Positions 11,805-23,916 of a stretch of 64,000 nucleotides of DNA are shown here, one piece after another. Under the pieces are notes generated by a model. That model saw only the letters and a program-made list of their open reading frames with translations, did not search any database and was not told where the DNA came from. The DNA is from Hydra vulgaris (lineage: Eukaryota > Cnidaria > Hydrozoa > Anthoathecata > Hydridae), in NCBI RefSeq assembly GCF_038396675.1, contig NC_088927.1:40164501-40228500 (forward strand), written 5' to 3'. Position numbers and translations under genes: made by a program. Numbering within the stretch: position 1 is the first letter of the stretch; the number at the start of each line of letters is the position of its first letter.

Positions 11805-12007
11805 GCCAGTAATGGTACCAACTGTTAGCCAACTGTTTTATTACTGTTGGGCCGTTAATGGTTACCAACAGTTTATAAAACAGTTGGTAAAAGCGTTACG
11901 TTTTTTTTACAGTACCAATTAAATAGCCGACTGTTGGTCCAACTGTAGCTAATAGTTGGTTATTAGGATCGTGACAACTACTTACCAACTGTTCAATGTT
12001 TACTGGG
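11805..12007. repeat. CAACTGTT-rich MITE-like repeat
   Basis: About eight copies of CCAACTGTT or its complement fall in 200 bp, with nested inverted pairs. The ends carry CCAGTAA and TTTACTGGG. The boundaries are tentative. Confidence 0.55.
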
Positions 12008-12029
12008 AAGCCGTCTAGTTAGCTTTTTA

Positions 12030-12286
12030 CACAATTTCCTCAATAGCCTGCTGTTTAGCAAACGTTATGATATCATTTGTTGCACATTTTCAATTTCAAA
12101 ATCAGTGTTTTTATGTGGACGCTTCATATCTAAATCCATTTCTTTGTGTGCGTTTTTTAAATGACGAAGGTGCCCGCTTGTAAAAAATCCTTTGCTCATT
12201 ATTTTTGTCACAGCACTTTTTTAGCAGATTCGTCAGATTTTTCTTGGCAAAAATATTGCCATTGTTCGATCCACTCACTATTGACA
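12030..12286 (-). pseudogene. BED zinc-finger fragment of a hAT transposase
   Basis: From an ATG at 12286 the minus strand reads MSIVSEWIEQWQYFCQEKSD. After a frameshift it reads IMSKGFFTSGHLRHLKNAHK. An aromatic-rich W..F start and a final H...H pair in TSGHLRHLKNAH match the C2H2-like BED finger that binds transposon ends in hAT transposases (family knowledge). The Cys pair falls in the damaged stretch. Only the N-terminal finger is present, with no catalytic domain nearby. Confidence 0.65.
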
Positions 12287-12542
12287 TGATATAGTTATTA
12301 TTAATGGTAATTTTAACCTTTTAAACAGATTAAACATTTTTAAACGGGATTAAAATACTTTTTAAAAGTATAAAATCATTATTTAACGGGATTAAATTTA
12401 AAAGGATTAATTTAATCCTGATTAATTCTTTAACTTTTAACTAATTGTTTCTTAAATCTTTGTTGGATGAAACTTTTCATGAATAATTTCTCTGCATTGT
12501 TCATCAAAGCTATCTAATTCTTGCTGATGATGTTTCACATAT

Positions 12543-14154
12543 CGCGAGGTTAGAATTATTTTGTTCTCCAATCTCCAAGTTTTTCTGAACTGAAAAAATT
12601 AAGTTCAATGTTTTATATGGACCTGCAGACCAACTAACTTAAAAAACGCAAAAAAAACCAATTTTTATTAATTTCCTATACAGGCTACCACAGTTTCAAA
12701 GAAAATGTTTTAAAATATCTAAAGTGCAGGTGTCTGAATTACTACACCCTGATTAGGAGATAAAACAATGTAATACACACTTTTTTTTAAAAATACAATA
12801 TTATTTTGTTTTATCTCCATTTTCTGTTAAAAAAACATAACACGAACGTATTTTTTATATATATTGTGGCAAAATAAATGTATATTTTGACAATCAAAGT
12901 ACAGAAGGGTGTATATCTGTTTTATTAGAAGAAAATCTTATTTTACACTAGTGAACAAACTACATAAACACGCTGTTTTGTCTAAAATTCAATTCAACAG
13001 AGAAGATTAAAGTAAATAATATACTAAAAGAAGTAATATACTTAAGTATGTACCAAGATCTTCACAACGAAATAAAACTTTATTTATTAATTTTAATAGC
13101 ATAACATATAAAATACATTGCACAATAAAAAGATGTCTTAAAGAATAATTAGTTAACCAGCACCTCTGGTTAATCCATTAAAAACATAACATTTCAGTAA
13201 GAAGCCTATTTAACAACATTACATATAAAACACTATTATTATAAAATAAATTACTTTAAAACACTCTTACAAAATGCAATATTTACAGCAGGCATATACT
13301 TGAACATACTTTGAAAGATATTGCCTTGATCATTTAAAATTTGAGCACACTGATTCAAGGCAGAAGCCATTTGTACAAATGCCATCACAAAGATTGCAGA
13401 TTGCTAGAGACGTAATTCATGCTTTTGAACAAACATCTGAAAATGACTTTCTATAGTATACATGATCTGAATGCTAGATGCTTTATCTGAATATATATCT
13501 GAATATAATAGGGAACAATCTTAAAATTAAAATAGCCTGCAACAGCTGAAAAATGTTTAAAATCTAATTTAAGACAGGAAAAAAAAATTATTTTTTGAAA
13601 AGAAGGATCTGCTCATATTAAACCAAGGGGACTAAGTATTTCAACAGTGAGCGCTCTATCAATTTGACTATGGATATTGTCAACTTTTTGTATACTAGAA
13701 TTCCCTGGTTCAAAACTTTTGTTAAATTACTCTGATTTTTGGTTAACATATCAAAAACTAATATAAGGCGAAGGTAAAATGACTATTTCATTGATGGCTT
13801 GATGAAGTTTCTCCTTAAAGTCGTTCAGTTCAGTTTTTGCATGTTGTTCATAGACCAAAAATCAACCAATATACGTGTTTATTTTTCATCACTGATACTT
13901 TGTGTGTATCTTTTTTTTTTTGTTACAGACTTGCATGAAACATTTTCACCCTTTCTATTTTTACATGGCTGATCAGATTATCTTAGCAGGATAAAGGAGG
14001 AAGAACAAAATGCAATGTCAGGTATAGTAAGTTAATTTATTTTTTTTTACTGATTATTCATAAGAAATAAATATTTTAATTATAAAAAGAAAAAAGTTGG
14101 CCTAACTCAATTTTTTTGATTTATGGAGAAAAAGAAAATAATTCTAACTTCGCG
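12543..14154 (-). mobile_element. 1.6-kb TIR DNA element with 4-bp TSD (ATAT)
   Basis: The ends are inverted repeats of about 30 bp: CGCGAGGTTAGAATTATTTT on the left and CGCGAAGTTAGAATTATTTT on the right read inward. ATAT flanks it at 12539-12542 and 14155-14158. The uninterrupted paralogue at 655-900 has a single ATAT there, so the boundaries are exact. Inside are minus-strand coding remnants: a weak one around 13640-13900 and the clearer C-terminal block 13255-13470. I cannot assign the superfamily. Confidence 0.85.
13255..13470 (-). pseudogene. C-terminal remnant of unknown element protein
   Basis: The minus strand reads SHFQMFVQKHELRL, one in-frame TAG, then QSAIFVMAFVQMASALNQCA, then an FQSMFKYMPAVNIAF segment and a natural stop. 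It is helical and Gln/Met-rich with no catalytic motif. Similar helical tails occur on accessory proteins of DNA transposons, but I do not recognise this one. Confidence 0.45.
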
Positions 14155-14774
14155 ATATGGCTGCCATAACACAATAAAATGTGAACTATTTACGTTGTAT
14201 TTATTATTTTTTTTTTTTTTAATCTAAATCTAATGCATCTTCTAGCGCTGGAAGAAATGAATTCTTCAACACACATTATTAACAAAAAGATTAATTTTAC
14301 AATTATTAGAAATTATAAAAACTAAACATAACATAGGGCTTTAATCGTTTGAAATCAAGAAACCATCAGCTTGGAATAAAAAATGTCGTATTAAAAGTTT
14401 ATTAAAACGATAAATAAGTATGTAAATAACTAGTATATGTAAATCTAACATGATGTTAATAAAAAAATTCTTTTAAAATAACATATTAATATTGTAACTT
14501 AAAGTATTTAAAAATAATGCAAAACAATTGGGAAAACTTATATAGATAAAAAAAGGAAAAAAGGTAAGAAGTGAATGGTTATACGCACATTCACGCTCAT
14601 ATATAAAAAATAAATAAATAAAAACTAAAAACTAAAATTCCAACATTTACATATACGTGAATTTGAAGTATACAAAACATGATTTTGAGAATATTATTAT
14701 TATTATTATTTTTGTTTGTTTGTTTGCATATATTTAAAGATTATAATTATATTTATGTTTGAAAACAAAAAAAA

Positions 14775-15005
14775 TCAATCAAAAGAATACTCGCCGAAGA
14801 AAAAATTTAATTCATTGTCATTTAGTAAAATGTATTGTCTAAGTTTCATTAAGCGAAGCAACTGTTAATAATAATAATAAATAAGATCTTCGTTTAAAAG
14901 TGTATTCCATAGTTTAGGTCCTCGGGTTGTTATTGAGTATTTAGTGGTTTTAGATTGACTATAGTTATTATTCGAAAATCTTGTGCTGCATATATGATTA
15001 ATTTT
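14775..15005 (-). pseudogene. LINE ORF2 C-terminal fragment (CR1-like)
   Basis: The minus strand encodes SKTTKYSITTRGPKLWNTLL and a Leu/Phe-rich tail. The RGPxLWN block is the same post-RT signature seen in the two better-preserved CR1-like elements (YRAPHIWN near 19375, YRGPYLWN near 27855). A (TAA)n expansion interrupts it. Only the 3' tip of the element is present, as expected of 5' truncation. Confidence 0.65.
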
Positions 15006-15263
15006 TTTGAATAAAAAATTAAATAATAACAGTGCCATTTTTTTTTATCAAGTTAAAACATACATATAAAATTATGATTAAGAATATGAAAGATTCAAAA
15101 TAACAAAAAAATAATCACACAAAAAAAAAAAAAAAATCTTCAAAGACTGTACTTAAGTAAAAAGTAATTATCTCAACCATAAAAAAAAAAAGCAACAATA
15201 AATAAATAAAAATAAATCTATCTTATCTCTAAAAAAGTTGACGATACTATTATTTGAAAAAAC

Positions 15264-15313
15264 TTTCGCTCTTGAAATACCAAAATCTTTATTTTGGTAT
15301 TTCAAGAGCGAAA
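15264..15313. repeat. Perfect 23-bp hairpin
   Basis: Arms 15264-15286 and 15291-15313 are exact complements around the loop CTTT, with ends TTTCGCTCTTG and CAAGAGCGAAA. Confidence 0.95.
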
Positions 15314-15441
15314 AGTCCGTAGAGAATAACATTTAGAAAAACGCGCTTTTATTAATAAAAAGCCGCATCTCATCTTGAGCGTCTAAAAACAACGTACCAT
15401 CTTCAGCAACTTCACTAAGCACCATCATAGTTTAAAAAGCA

Positions 15442-15834
15442 TTTTTTTTTCTCTCACAACAATCATTATTATATATTTCAAAAACAGATAATATTTACAT
15501 GTCTCCAGTTTATATAATGTCCACCACACATATTTACAATATCTAAAGAGTGTTAACAATGCTATTTTACACACGCGCGTTTGACATTGAGTTAAAATAA
15601 TAAATTTAAAAGTTCGTGGTTTATAATATAAAGTGCTGGCTATTAACCCATGCATTTAAAAAACATACACAAGTCCGTCACACCACTGGGCTACTAGGGA
15701 CTTCTTAGTGGTTGTCGTTGAAAATATGTATTAATGTACTATAATAATATTATGTAGATGTAAGGAAACTCGCAGAAGACTAAGAGAGGTCTTTTCATCT
15801 AGAACCTTTAGAATACAAAATAAACTAAAAATTT
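15442..15834 (-). mobile_element. Poly(A)-tailed retroposon, copy 2
   Basis: The same unit as 3595-4016 with a shorter poly-T (15442-15451). It lacks several bases in the middle (for example after GTTGTCGTTG) and carries its own extra bases, so the two copies diverged independently. Confidence 0.75.
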
Positions 15835-15909
15835 AAAAAGTAAATTTATGAAACACACATTAGCTTTTTGAGGTCTACTTTTCAGTAATATTTTACTATG
15901 TGTAGTAGC

Positions 15910-16118
<209 letters not shown>

Positions 16119-16124
16119 AAGATA

Positions 16125-16322
16125 ACTTTAAAGATAAGGAGGAAATTTTAAAAAAAGTTAAAAGGAAAAAATATATATATTGACGAAGATTACTGCATGG
16201 AAACGAATAAAATAAGAAAGAAATTGCGTGAAAAAATGAAAATTGAAAGAAAGTTGGGAAAATTTGCTTACATATCATACGACAAGCTTATTGTACGCGA
16301 GTGGAAGACAAATAAAAAGTAA
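16125..16322 (+). pseudogene. LINE ORF1 C-terminal remnant
   Basis: The first stretch reads [17 protein letters not shown]. After a one-base slip in an A/T run it reads [18 protein letters not shown], then [16 protein letters not shown], ending at TAA (16320-16322). The pattern (basic helices, then an aromatic -YD-LIV- end) fits the nucleic-acid-binding C-terminal part of LINE ORF1 proteins. It ends 92 bp before the ORF2 start. Confidence 0.65.
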
Positions 16323-16414
16323 TTTTTTACTTATTTTATTTACGGTTTATTTAATTCTTATTTTTTTTTGTTGATATTTTTATTGATAATATATCAATAA
16401 CGAAACCCTTTAAA

Positions 16415-17288
16415 ATGAATCCGAAAACGTTTGAATACGAAAGTCTTTTTGAAAACATTTCAGATAAGGTTTTTAAAATAAATGATCAAAATACTTTTGA
16501 TAAATATGACCTTGACAAAAACTTTATTGATAACTTTTCATTAATGAATATGGAAACACCTTACATGTTTCCAGATGAAATAAATAAGTATTTAAAAGAT
16601 GTTAAACCTTATGAGAGCCTTTCTCTTGTTTATCTTAATATTAGAAGTGCTAAAGCAAATTTTGAAAACTTTAAAATATTCTTAGAGGAAAGCAATTTTA
16701 TTTTTAATATTATTTGTTTAAGCGAAACATGGTTAACTGATGACGAATTTAACGAAAGCACGCTTTTTCAATTAAATAACTATGAAGGAGTGCATTTGCA
16801 GAGGAAATCGAAAAAAAGAGGCGGGGGTGTTGTAATTTACATCAAAAATAGTTTGCGGTATAAATTACGAAACGACCTATGCACATCTGATTACGACAGG
16901 GAATTTGTTTCTATTGAAATCATTAACAATGACTTTAAAAATACCTTAATATCATGCTGGTATAAACCGCCACAAACATCAACAGAAATATTCTCAAGTC
17001 ATCTTCAAAATATTATTTTGAAAAACTTACAAGAAAAAAAAAAATTATTTATCCTAGGAGATTTTAATCTTAATGCTCTAAATTATGAAAATAATATAGA
17101 AACACAAAGTTTTTACAATAATTTATTTCAATTTGGTGTAATTCCTCTTATAAATAAACCAACCCAAATTACAAAAAATTCGGCAACACTAATATATAAT
17201 ATACTAACAAATTCTTTATTTGAAATCTCCTTAAAGGAGTAATTAAAACATCTATATCGGATCACTTTCCGATATTTATTTCAATAAG
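16415..17288 (+). pseudogene. LINE ORF2, endonuclease domain
   Basis: The ATG at 16415 opens a 275-codon frame. AP-endonuclease motifs appear in order: YLNIRS (Asn, about residue 75), CLSETWLTDDE (catalytic Glu), ILGDFNLN (Asp/Asn) and INKPTQITKNSATLI. After a one-base frameshift near 17233 the last motif SISDHFPI (Asp-His) follows at 17258-17281. All catalytic motifs are therefore still readable and only the frame is broken. The domain nicks target DNA to prime reverse transcription. Confidence 0.9.
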
Positions 17289-17346
17289 TACCTCAAATAA
17301 AATTAAAATAAATGAAAAAAAAACAATCACAAGGCGACATTTTTCT

Positions 17347-19504
17347 TTGGATAGCCAGATTAACTTTAAAAGTGAGTTAGCCAATATTGATTGGTCAAAT
17401 TTAGAATCCTCAAATGATACCAATTTAATGTATAATACGTTTATAGATATTTTTGTATTTCTTTATGATAAACACTTCCCCAAAATAGTAAAAACAATTA
17501 AATTTAAAGACATAAATTCACCTTGGTTGAGTAAAGGTCTTAAAAAATAATCTAAGCGGAAACATCGATTATATATAAAGTACCTTAAAAAAAATGCGAT
17601 AAAACAAAATCGGAATACAAGAGTTATGCAAGTCTCTTTGAGAAATTAAAAAAACCGTTAAAGCTAATTATTATAATAAACTACTTGAAAAGTGTCAAAC
17701 AGATTGTAGGAAAACATGGCAATTATTAAATGAAATTATTGGTAAACCAAAAATTAACAAACCGTGCTTTCCTAAAACTATAAAAATCAACCACAAAACA
17801 ATTCATGATGAAAACGTCATTGCAAATGAGTTTTTGTTAATATAGGATCTAAACTTGCTTCCCAAGTTCCTTAGGCAAATAAATCTTTTGATAAATATTT
17901 AGATCGTAATAAAAATGAATTGAATAACGAAAAACTAACCATGTTAGAATTTAACAATGCTTTTAAAAGCCTAAAAAGAAACAAAGCAACCGGAATCGAC
18001 GACATCAATAGCAACATTATAATTAATTGCCAAAACGAGCTTAAAGTTCCTTTATTTAAAATATTTAAACACTCCTTAAAGGAAGGTATCTTTCCTGAAA
18101 AACTGAAAACTGCGAAAGTAAAACCTATTTTTAAATCAGGAGATACAAGTGAAATAGGCAATTACAGACCAATATCAATACTTTCTACATTCTCTAAGAT
18201 ACTTGAGAGAATTATGCACAATAGAGTATATACTTTTTTTAAAGAAAATAAATTTATTTACTCCAAGCAATTCAGCTTTCAAAAAAATACATCAGCTGAA
18301 CACGCAATCCTTCACCTAGTTGATGAAATAAAAAACTCTTTCACAAACGGTGAAGTTACATTAGGTGTATTCATAGATCTCTCTAAGGCTTTTGATACAG
18401 TCGACCACAAAATATTATTATCAAAGCTTAACATGTATGGCATAAGGGGTAGAACGAACAAATGGATAGAAAGCTACTTAGATAAACGTGTGCAATCTAT
18501 ATACTATGGAGATAATAAACTCTCTAATCCTTCCATATTAAAGTGTGGTGTTCCTCAGGGTTCAATACTTGGGCCTTTGCTTTTTTTAATCTACGTTAAC
18601 GATTTCTATCGGGCATCAAAAAGAATTTTAACTATAATGTTTGCTGATGATAGCAACTTTTTTATCTCCCGAAAAATTATAAACGAACTGTGCGTAGAAA
18701 TGAATCAAGAATTAAAAAAATTTCTGGATGGTTACGGGCAAATAAACTTTCTATTAACTTAAGTAAAACGAAGTTTTCTTTATTTCATCCTTCTTATAAA
18801 AAAAAAAAAAAGTTGAACCTTCTCGTCCAAAATTGTTTATTGAAAATAGAGAAATAAGTAGGGATAATGTTACTACATTTTTAGGTGTTTTTATTGACGA
18901 AAATCTAAATTGGAATAAACATATCGCCTATTTAAGTAGTAAAATATCTAAAAGTATCGGAATAATATACCGATCACCCCATTTATTGAAAAAGCCGCTA
19001 CTCAAACAAATCTAGTATAGCTTTGTTCAAAGTTATTTAAATTACGGTAATACAGCATGGGGTAGTACCTATAAAAGCAAACTAAAACCTCTCTATCGTA
19101 AACAGAAGCATGCTATACGAGTAATTAATTTTAAAAATAAAAACGAACGCACAAAGCCTCTTTTTGAACAGATGTCTTTACTAACATTGTTTGAACTAAA
19201 TATATATAATGTTCTAAGTCTTATGTATAATAGTAAAATGCAAAAAACTCCTTCAATTTTCTATAGTCTTTATAAACAAAAGCCCGAGTATAAATACCTG
19301 TTGCGCACAAATAGTACCCTTTTTGAGCCTTCATGCAAAACTAAGCTTGTGCAATTTAAAATTACTTATCGTGCACCTCATATCTGGAATAAGTTTTTAT
19401 TACTTAATCAAAATATAATTAACATTGAAAACTTTAATGGCTTTAAAAAAACTATTAAAAAGAGTATTTTAAAGTATAAAAATTTACTTACTGATTTTTT
19501 CTAA
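17347..19504 (+). pseudogene. LINE ORF2, reverse transcriptase and C-terminal part
   Basis: The linker (17347-17870) is broken by a stop near 17548 and by frameshifts. The RT core is open at 17920-18762: RNKATGIDDI, GNYRPISILSTFSKILER, GVFIDLSKAFDTVDH (first Asp), [19 protein letters not shown], and FADDSNFF with the catalytic Asp pair intact. A shift in an A-run near 18715 moves it to another frame (SINLSKTKFSLFHPS, TTFLGVFIDENLNWNKHI). A stop at 19013 precedes the tail ITYRAPHIWNKF, ending at TAA 19502-19504. The element is recent enough to read throughout but cannot make a full protein. Confidence 0.9.
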
Positions 19505-19744
19505 ATTTGTTCACTGCTAGCTTCTTATATAAACTCTTATTTTTTAATATCCTTTAATATATATTTCAAACATTGCGTTAGCAATAAACGTGGTAATATT
19601 AAGAAAAAGTAACGATACATGTTTGTATAATTGTTATCTTACACTTTAATACAATTATAATGTAACATATAATGTAACATAACAATTATAATGTAACATA
19701 ATTATAATGTAAAATATTTTGTAGATATTTTAATTTTTCTATAC

Positions 19745-19745
<1 letters not shown>

Positions 19746-19838
<93 letters not shown>
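19746..19838. repeat. (TA)n tract inside the LINE 3' UTR
   Basis: About 93 bp of TA lie between the AATGTAACAT repeats and the terminal hairpin of the LINE. Confidence 0.9.
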
Positions 19839-19843
<5 letters not shown>

Positions 19844-20067
19844 ACAATGTAAAGCGGTTCTTGATGATAAGACCTGTTGGTCTTCTGCAAGTTTCCCGCG
19901 TTCTTCTTACAGTTCGTATTACAGAAGTTTGTTTATTATTTATGTTTGTGATTATTTTTTTTATATATATTTATATGTATATTCAATCTTAACGAATCTT
20001 TATTATGTAATCACGAAAATGTATACTATGGAACAAAAAATACATAACAAAAAAATAAAAATAAAAA

Positions 20068-20344
<277 letters not shown>

Positions 20345-20935
20345 TATATATAATAGCATAAAAGCACCTTTGTATTATCTCATGTAACCCAATCGCAGTA
20401 GATAAGCATAAAATATTGAGGATGTAATAAATTTTTCATAATCTTGTTTCGTTCTGACGTAATTATAAAATATTGAATAATAAAAAATTATAACGGGGAT
20501 GGTAAATTTTTTTAACTGTAAAACAATCAAAGAATTTAACTATGCAACCAAGAAATTGAAATAAATAACACCGTCGAACTTGTATAAATATCCTTAACCA
20601 AAAAAGTTCGCGAAAAAATCCATAAAAAAAGTTATACCATTTTAGGAAACTGCTCATCTTACGCAACCCTCCCGTATATTCCAGGAAATATTAACCATAT
20701 CCAAAGAAATCTCGCTGTCATTTTAAACCCCGGGATCCCCAGATCCCGTTTGAGAAACCCTAATTGGCTTAACAGAGAGTAAATGAAAAAAACGTTTAGC
20801 CAATTATTAGCAATCTTTTAAAAATAAAAAATATTCAAAAGATCTCATGCTTTCAAAATACATATGGGAATTGAAAGATAAAAAAAGTAGATACTTTTAT
20901 GTTTATTAGAATATTTAACCTTTAACAATTATATT
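20345..20935. other. No gene seen
   Basis: AT-rich spacer between the MITE and the tRNA. A CCCCGGGATCCCCAGATCCCG stretch near 20729 is locally GC-rich but I cannot assign it. Confidence 0.4.
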
Positions 20936-20939
20936 AAAA
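20936..20939 (-). terminator. Pol III terminator of the tRNA gene
   Basis: The minus strand reads TCC then TTTT directly after the discriminator base, a minimal Pol III stop. Confidence 0.8.
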
Positions 20940-20942
20940 GGA

Positions 20943-21013
20943 TGCATTGTCGGGGAATCGAACCCCGGTCCCCCGCGTGGCAGGCGAGAATTCTACCACT
21001 GAACCAACAATGC
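20943..21013 (-). tRNA. tRNA-Gly-GCC: tRNA-Gly (anticodon GCC)
   Basis: On the minus strand a 71-base cloverleaf forms. The acceptor stem GCATTGT pairs fully with ACAATGC, with discriminator A. The D arm contains TGGTTCAGTGGTAGAA (A box TGGTTCAGTGG). The anticodon stem CTCGC/GCGGG frames CTGCCAC, giving anticodon GCC. The T arm holds GGTTCGATTCC (B box). No intron and no CCA are encoded, as expected in eukaryotes, and a TTTT terminator follows. Every stem is intact, so this looks functional and is not a SINE head. The transposon terminus 86 bp upstream may or may not be chance. Confidence 0.95.
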
Positions 21014-21098
21014 GATACTGTGTCATGAAAAAATTTTTATACAATTTTTAATCTATAAAATAAATAGAAAATTTAGTAACTTGTGCACATTTTGAAAC

Positions 21099-23916
21099 CC
21101 TATATAGTAGGGTGGGGCGAAAATTTTTTCTTTCTGATTTTTGATTCGCTATACCGCGGAAAACATGCCTCAAGAGTATCTAAGAAAAGCCAAAAAAAAA
21201 AAATAATAACACAAATATTTTACGTCTGGAGCTAGCGCATCATTCTTGAATATTTGAACTCGCTTTTTATCATTTTCGTAATAAAGTTCGTTAAAATTAG
21301 AGTATTCCCAAAATGCGCTGCAAAATTGGTGTGTTTTTCGCCAAAACAACTTGTTTTGATATAATTTTGTTTTGATTATTTAATAATATTAACCAATCTG
21401 TTATGGCTGTTTTTAAACAAAATTACTCGAATTTAACTGTCCGATTTTCGGTCATCAAATAGAACTATCTGTAAATAAACTTCCAACTTATGAAGAAGTT
21501 CTCAAGTCTTATGTTTCAAATTGTGTCGCACAACAAGTTAAATCAGTGTTTGATAAAGCTTCAATACCCACAGTAACGATTTACAGATTTGTCCAATTAA
21601 TAAATGGATACCATGACAGTTATCACAATGTTATGAAATCCTTCAAGCGTGATAAAGAAAAAGGAAAGTCCAAAAAGAGAGTTGAAGACTGCAAATGTAA
21701 AATAGTCACTGAAACTTGCGAATGCGAGTGTTCTGTTTCAATTATCTGAAAGTGTGAAAATAAAATAAAATCCCCATCACTGAACTAAAAATTTTGATTT
21801 TCCAAAGAATGCATGGTATTGGTAAAATTGGAAGTGATGACATAAAAGAAACAAAAAAAAAAAAATATTAAAAAAAATACACACAGACACGATAGGAAAT
21901 TTGCTGAACTTAAAAGAAGTACCCGCTAATAATCTATTATTGCAACATTCATGCTCAAACCATTTAGATGATGTTTCATCTAAATGCTAATCACTAAAGC
22001 AAAAAGAGTTCGATAGTAATGCCTCCGTAGCCATTGAAGAAGTCATCGATGAAGAATTAAAAGAATTTAAGCTAACTAAGCCATCATGGCAGATGCGCAT
22101 GACAGTGAAAAATACTGCTCTGACTAGTGATCACTATGGATTATCAGACAGAGCAACGGCAACTATTGCCTCAAGTGTTTTGCAAGATTTTGGTATTGTA
22201 ACCAATTATGATTACAGTCTTGTCGTTGACAAAAATAAAATTAGAAGAGCAAAAGTGGAGTTCACAACTTCAAATGCAGAGCATTGGAAAATATAACCCA
22301 CTTCGAGGACTGTATTTTGATGGGAGGAAGGACAAAACTCTAGTGGTTGAAAAACTTAAATTAAAACGGTTTCGACGAACCATAAAATAGGAACATTACT
22401 CAATTTAGTAGAACAAGGCTCCGTGTACGTTAGTCATGTTCTTCAGCAGACCAACTTCTGAGTCTACTGAAAACATTGCCAGTAGCATTATTTCATATTT
22501 GAATGAAGCTGGATTTTCATTTGATGAACTGGACGTAATTGGATGCATCGGCACTGTTACTAATACGGGATGGAAATCCGGTGTTATTTCCACAATTGAA
22601 AAATATGTAAAAAGACCACTGCAGTGGGGGATTTGCCTCTTACACTTCAACGAATTGCCATTCCAGTATTTATTTTAAACGTTAAACGGAGAAACGACAG
22701 ACCCAAAATCGTTTGGCGGTCCGATTGGCGCACAGCTTAATAAGTATGAGAAATTACCAGTGGTAAAATTTGGCAGTGTCGATTGTGAAGTTCCAGAAAT
22801 TGACCACAAAATTTTAAGCAAAGATCAGCAGTTCTTGTTGGATATAAGTTCTGCTACTAAATGTTCTGAAGATTTATCTGTTCGTGAACCTAGAACAATT
22901 TCACACTCAAGGTGGTTAACAACTGCAAACAGAGTTTATAATTGTATTTGAGCCTTGAAACCCCAACAGAGGAGCACAAAATCTTAGCTTCTTTTCTTTT
23001 AAAATCATATGTCCCTGGATGGTTTCATTTAAAAAAAAGTAAATACTTTAGAAATGGAGCAGAACATGTATTTGAAATGATAAAATTGTCAAGATTCCTG
23101 CCCAATGATTTGCTAAAAGTAATAGACCCAGTAATAGAGAGAAACGCTTTATTTGCACATTCAGAAATTCATATCAGGGAAATGGGTTTTATAAGAATTA
23201 TAAAGGCAAGAAGCCTAGCTTCTCAAAGAAAGCTTATCAAGAGTTTTCAATCACCCAAAATCAATTTCCTTGCTATTGACTATACAGAGATGATCAACTG
23301 GAACACTACTACGCTTTCGCTGCCACCTTTGCTGCGAAGAGTCTCAGATAAAGATATTTGGTCAAAGATCCAATCAGGTGAAACAGCAGCTGAGTGGGAC
23401 TTTGAAAAGTTTCCATGTCACACCCAAGCAGTAGAACGATGCGTAAAGCTTGTAACAGAAGCTTCACAAAAAGTAGCTGGCTTCAATTCCAGAGATAACA
23501 TTGTAAGAATTACACATAACTCCAGATTCTCAATACCTAATTTTTTAAGCAAATCATATTTTAAAAAACCGACAGAAACTAGCAAAAGGTAAAAAAATAT
23601 ATTTCTTCAAAAAAGTTTTAGTTGAAAAGATGATTTTTCAATAATAAAAAAAAGATTTCTTATTTACCATTCCAATACTTTTTTCTACTTAAATTGTCTC
23701 TAGATATTTGTTAAAGAATTTATTCAATTTCATTTCATTTGTTAGAAAACTATTAAAAGGGAAAATTTTTATTCAAAATTCATTTGATTATTCAAGCGTA
23801 TGCGCTAGCTCCAGACGTAAAATGATAATTTTTTTTTTTTTTGCATTATCCTTAGGTACCCTAAAAATCAGTTAGAATCAGAAAAAAAAAATTTTCGGTT
23901 CACCCTACTATATAGG
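21099..23916 (+). mobile_element. 2.8-kb DNA transposon with ~150-bp TIRs, family unassigned
   Basis: The left end CCTATATAGTAGGGTG (21099-21114) is the exact complement of the right end (23901-23916). Similarity continues inward for about 150 bp on each side, including CGAAAATTTTTT, CTGATT and the shared block TTTTACGTCTGGAGCTAGCG near 21220 and 23815. TATA or TATATA sits at each tip and may include the target duplication. A single plus-strand transposase-like gene fills the interior. The termini and the protein (next entry) do not match any superfamily I can name with confidence. Confidence 0.88.
21404..23592 (+). pseudogene. Transposase-like gene of the long-TIR element
   Basis: Fragments in all three plus frames line up in order: PTYEEVLKSYVSNCVAQQVK; a Cys cluster EDCKCKIVTETCECEC (21680-21735); VLQDFGIVTNYDYSLVVDKN; FDELDVIGCIGTVTNTGWKS followed by PLQWGICLLHFNELP (22530-22660); DPKSFGGPIGAQL; TISHSRWLTTANR; and an open 216-codon end (22942-23592) with VIDPVIERNALFAHSEI and FPCHTQAVERCVKLVTEAS. 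The Asp...NTG...C-x-x-H arrangement is what hAT, P and Mutator-like RNase-H-fold transposases show after their second catalytic Asp. The third acid would lie in the C-terminal part. Several stops (near 21748, 22296, 22390, 22678, 22951) show it is dead. The overall identity as a DDE transposase is inference. Confidence 0.7.

Larger units (their letters stand above)
12395..14272 (-). repeat. Dispersed repeat, copy B (split by an insertion)
   Basis: Blocks 12395-12538 and 14159-14272 are the reverse complement of the two halves of copy A (655-900). The split is exactly where a 1.6-kb element sits, with ATAT duplicated on both sides. Confidence 0.85.

Noticed and set aside
17871..18161. Minus-strand 96-codon frame inside LINE ORF2
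   Set aside because: It is the complement of clear RT motifs on the plus strand.
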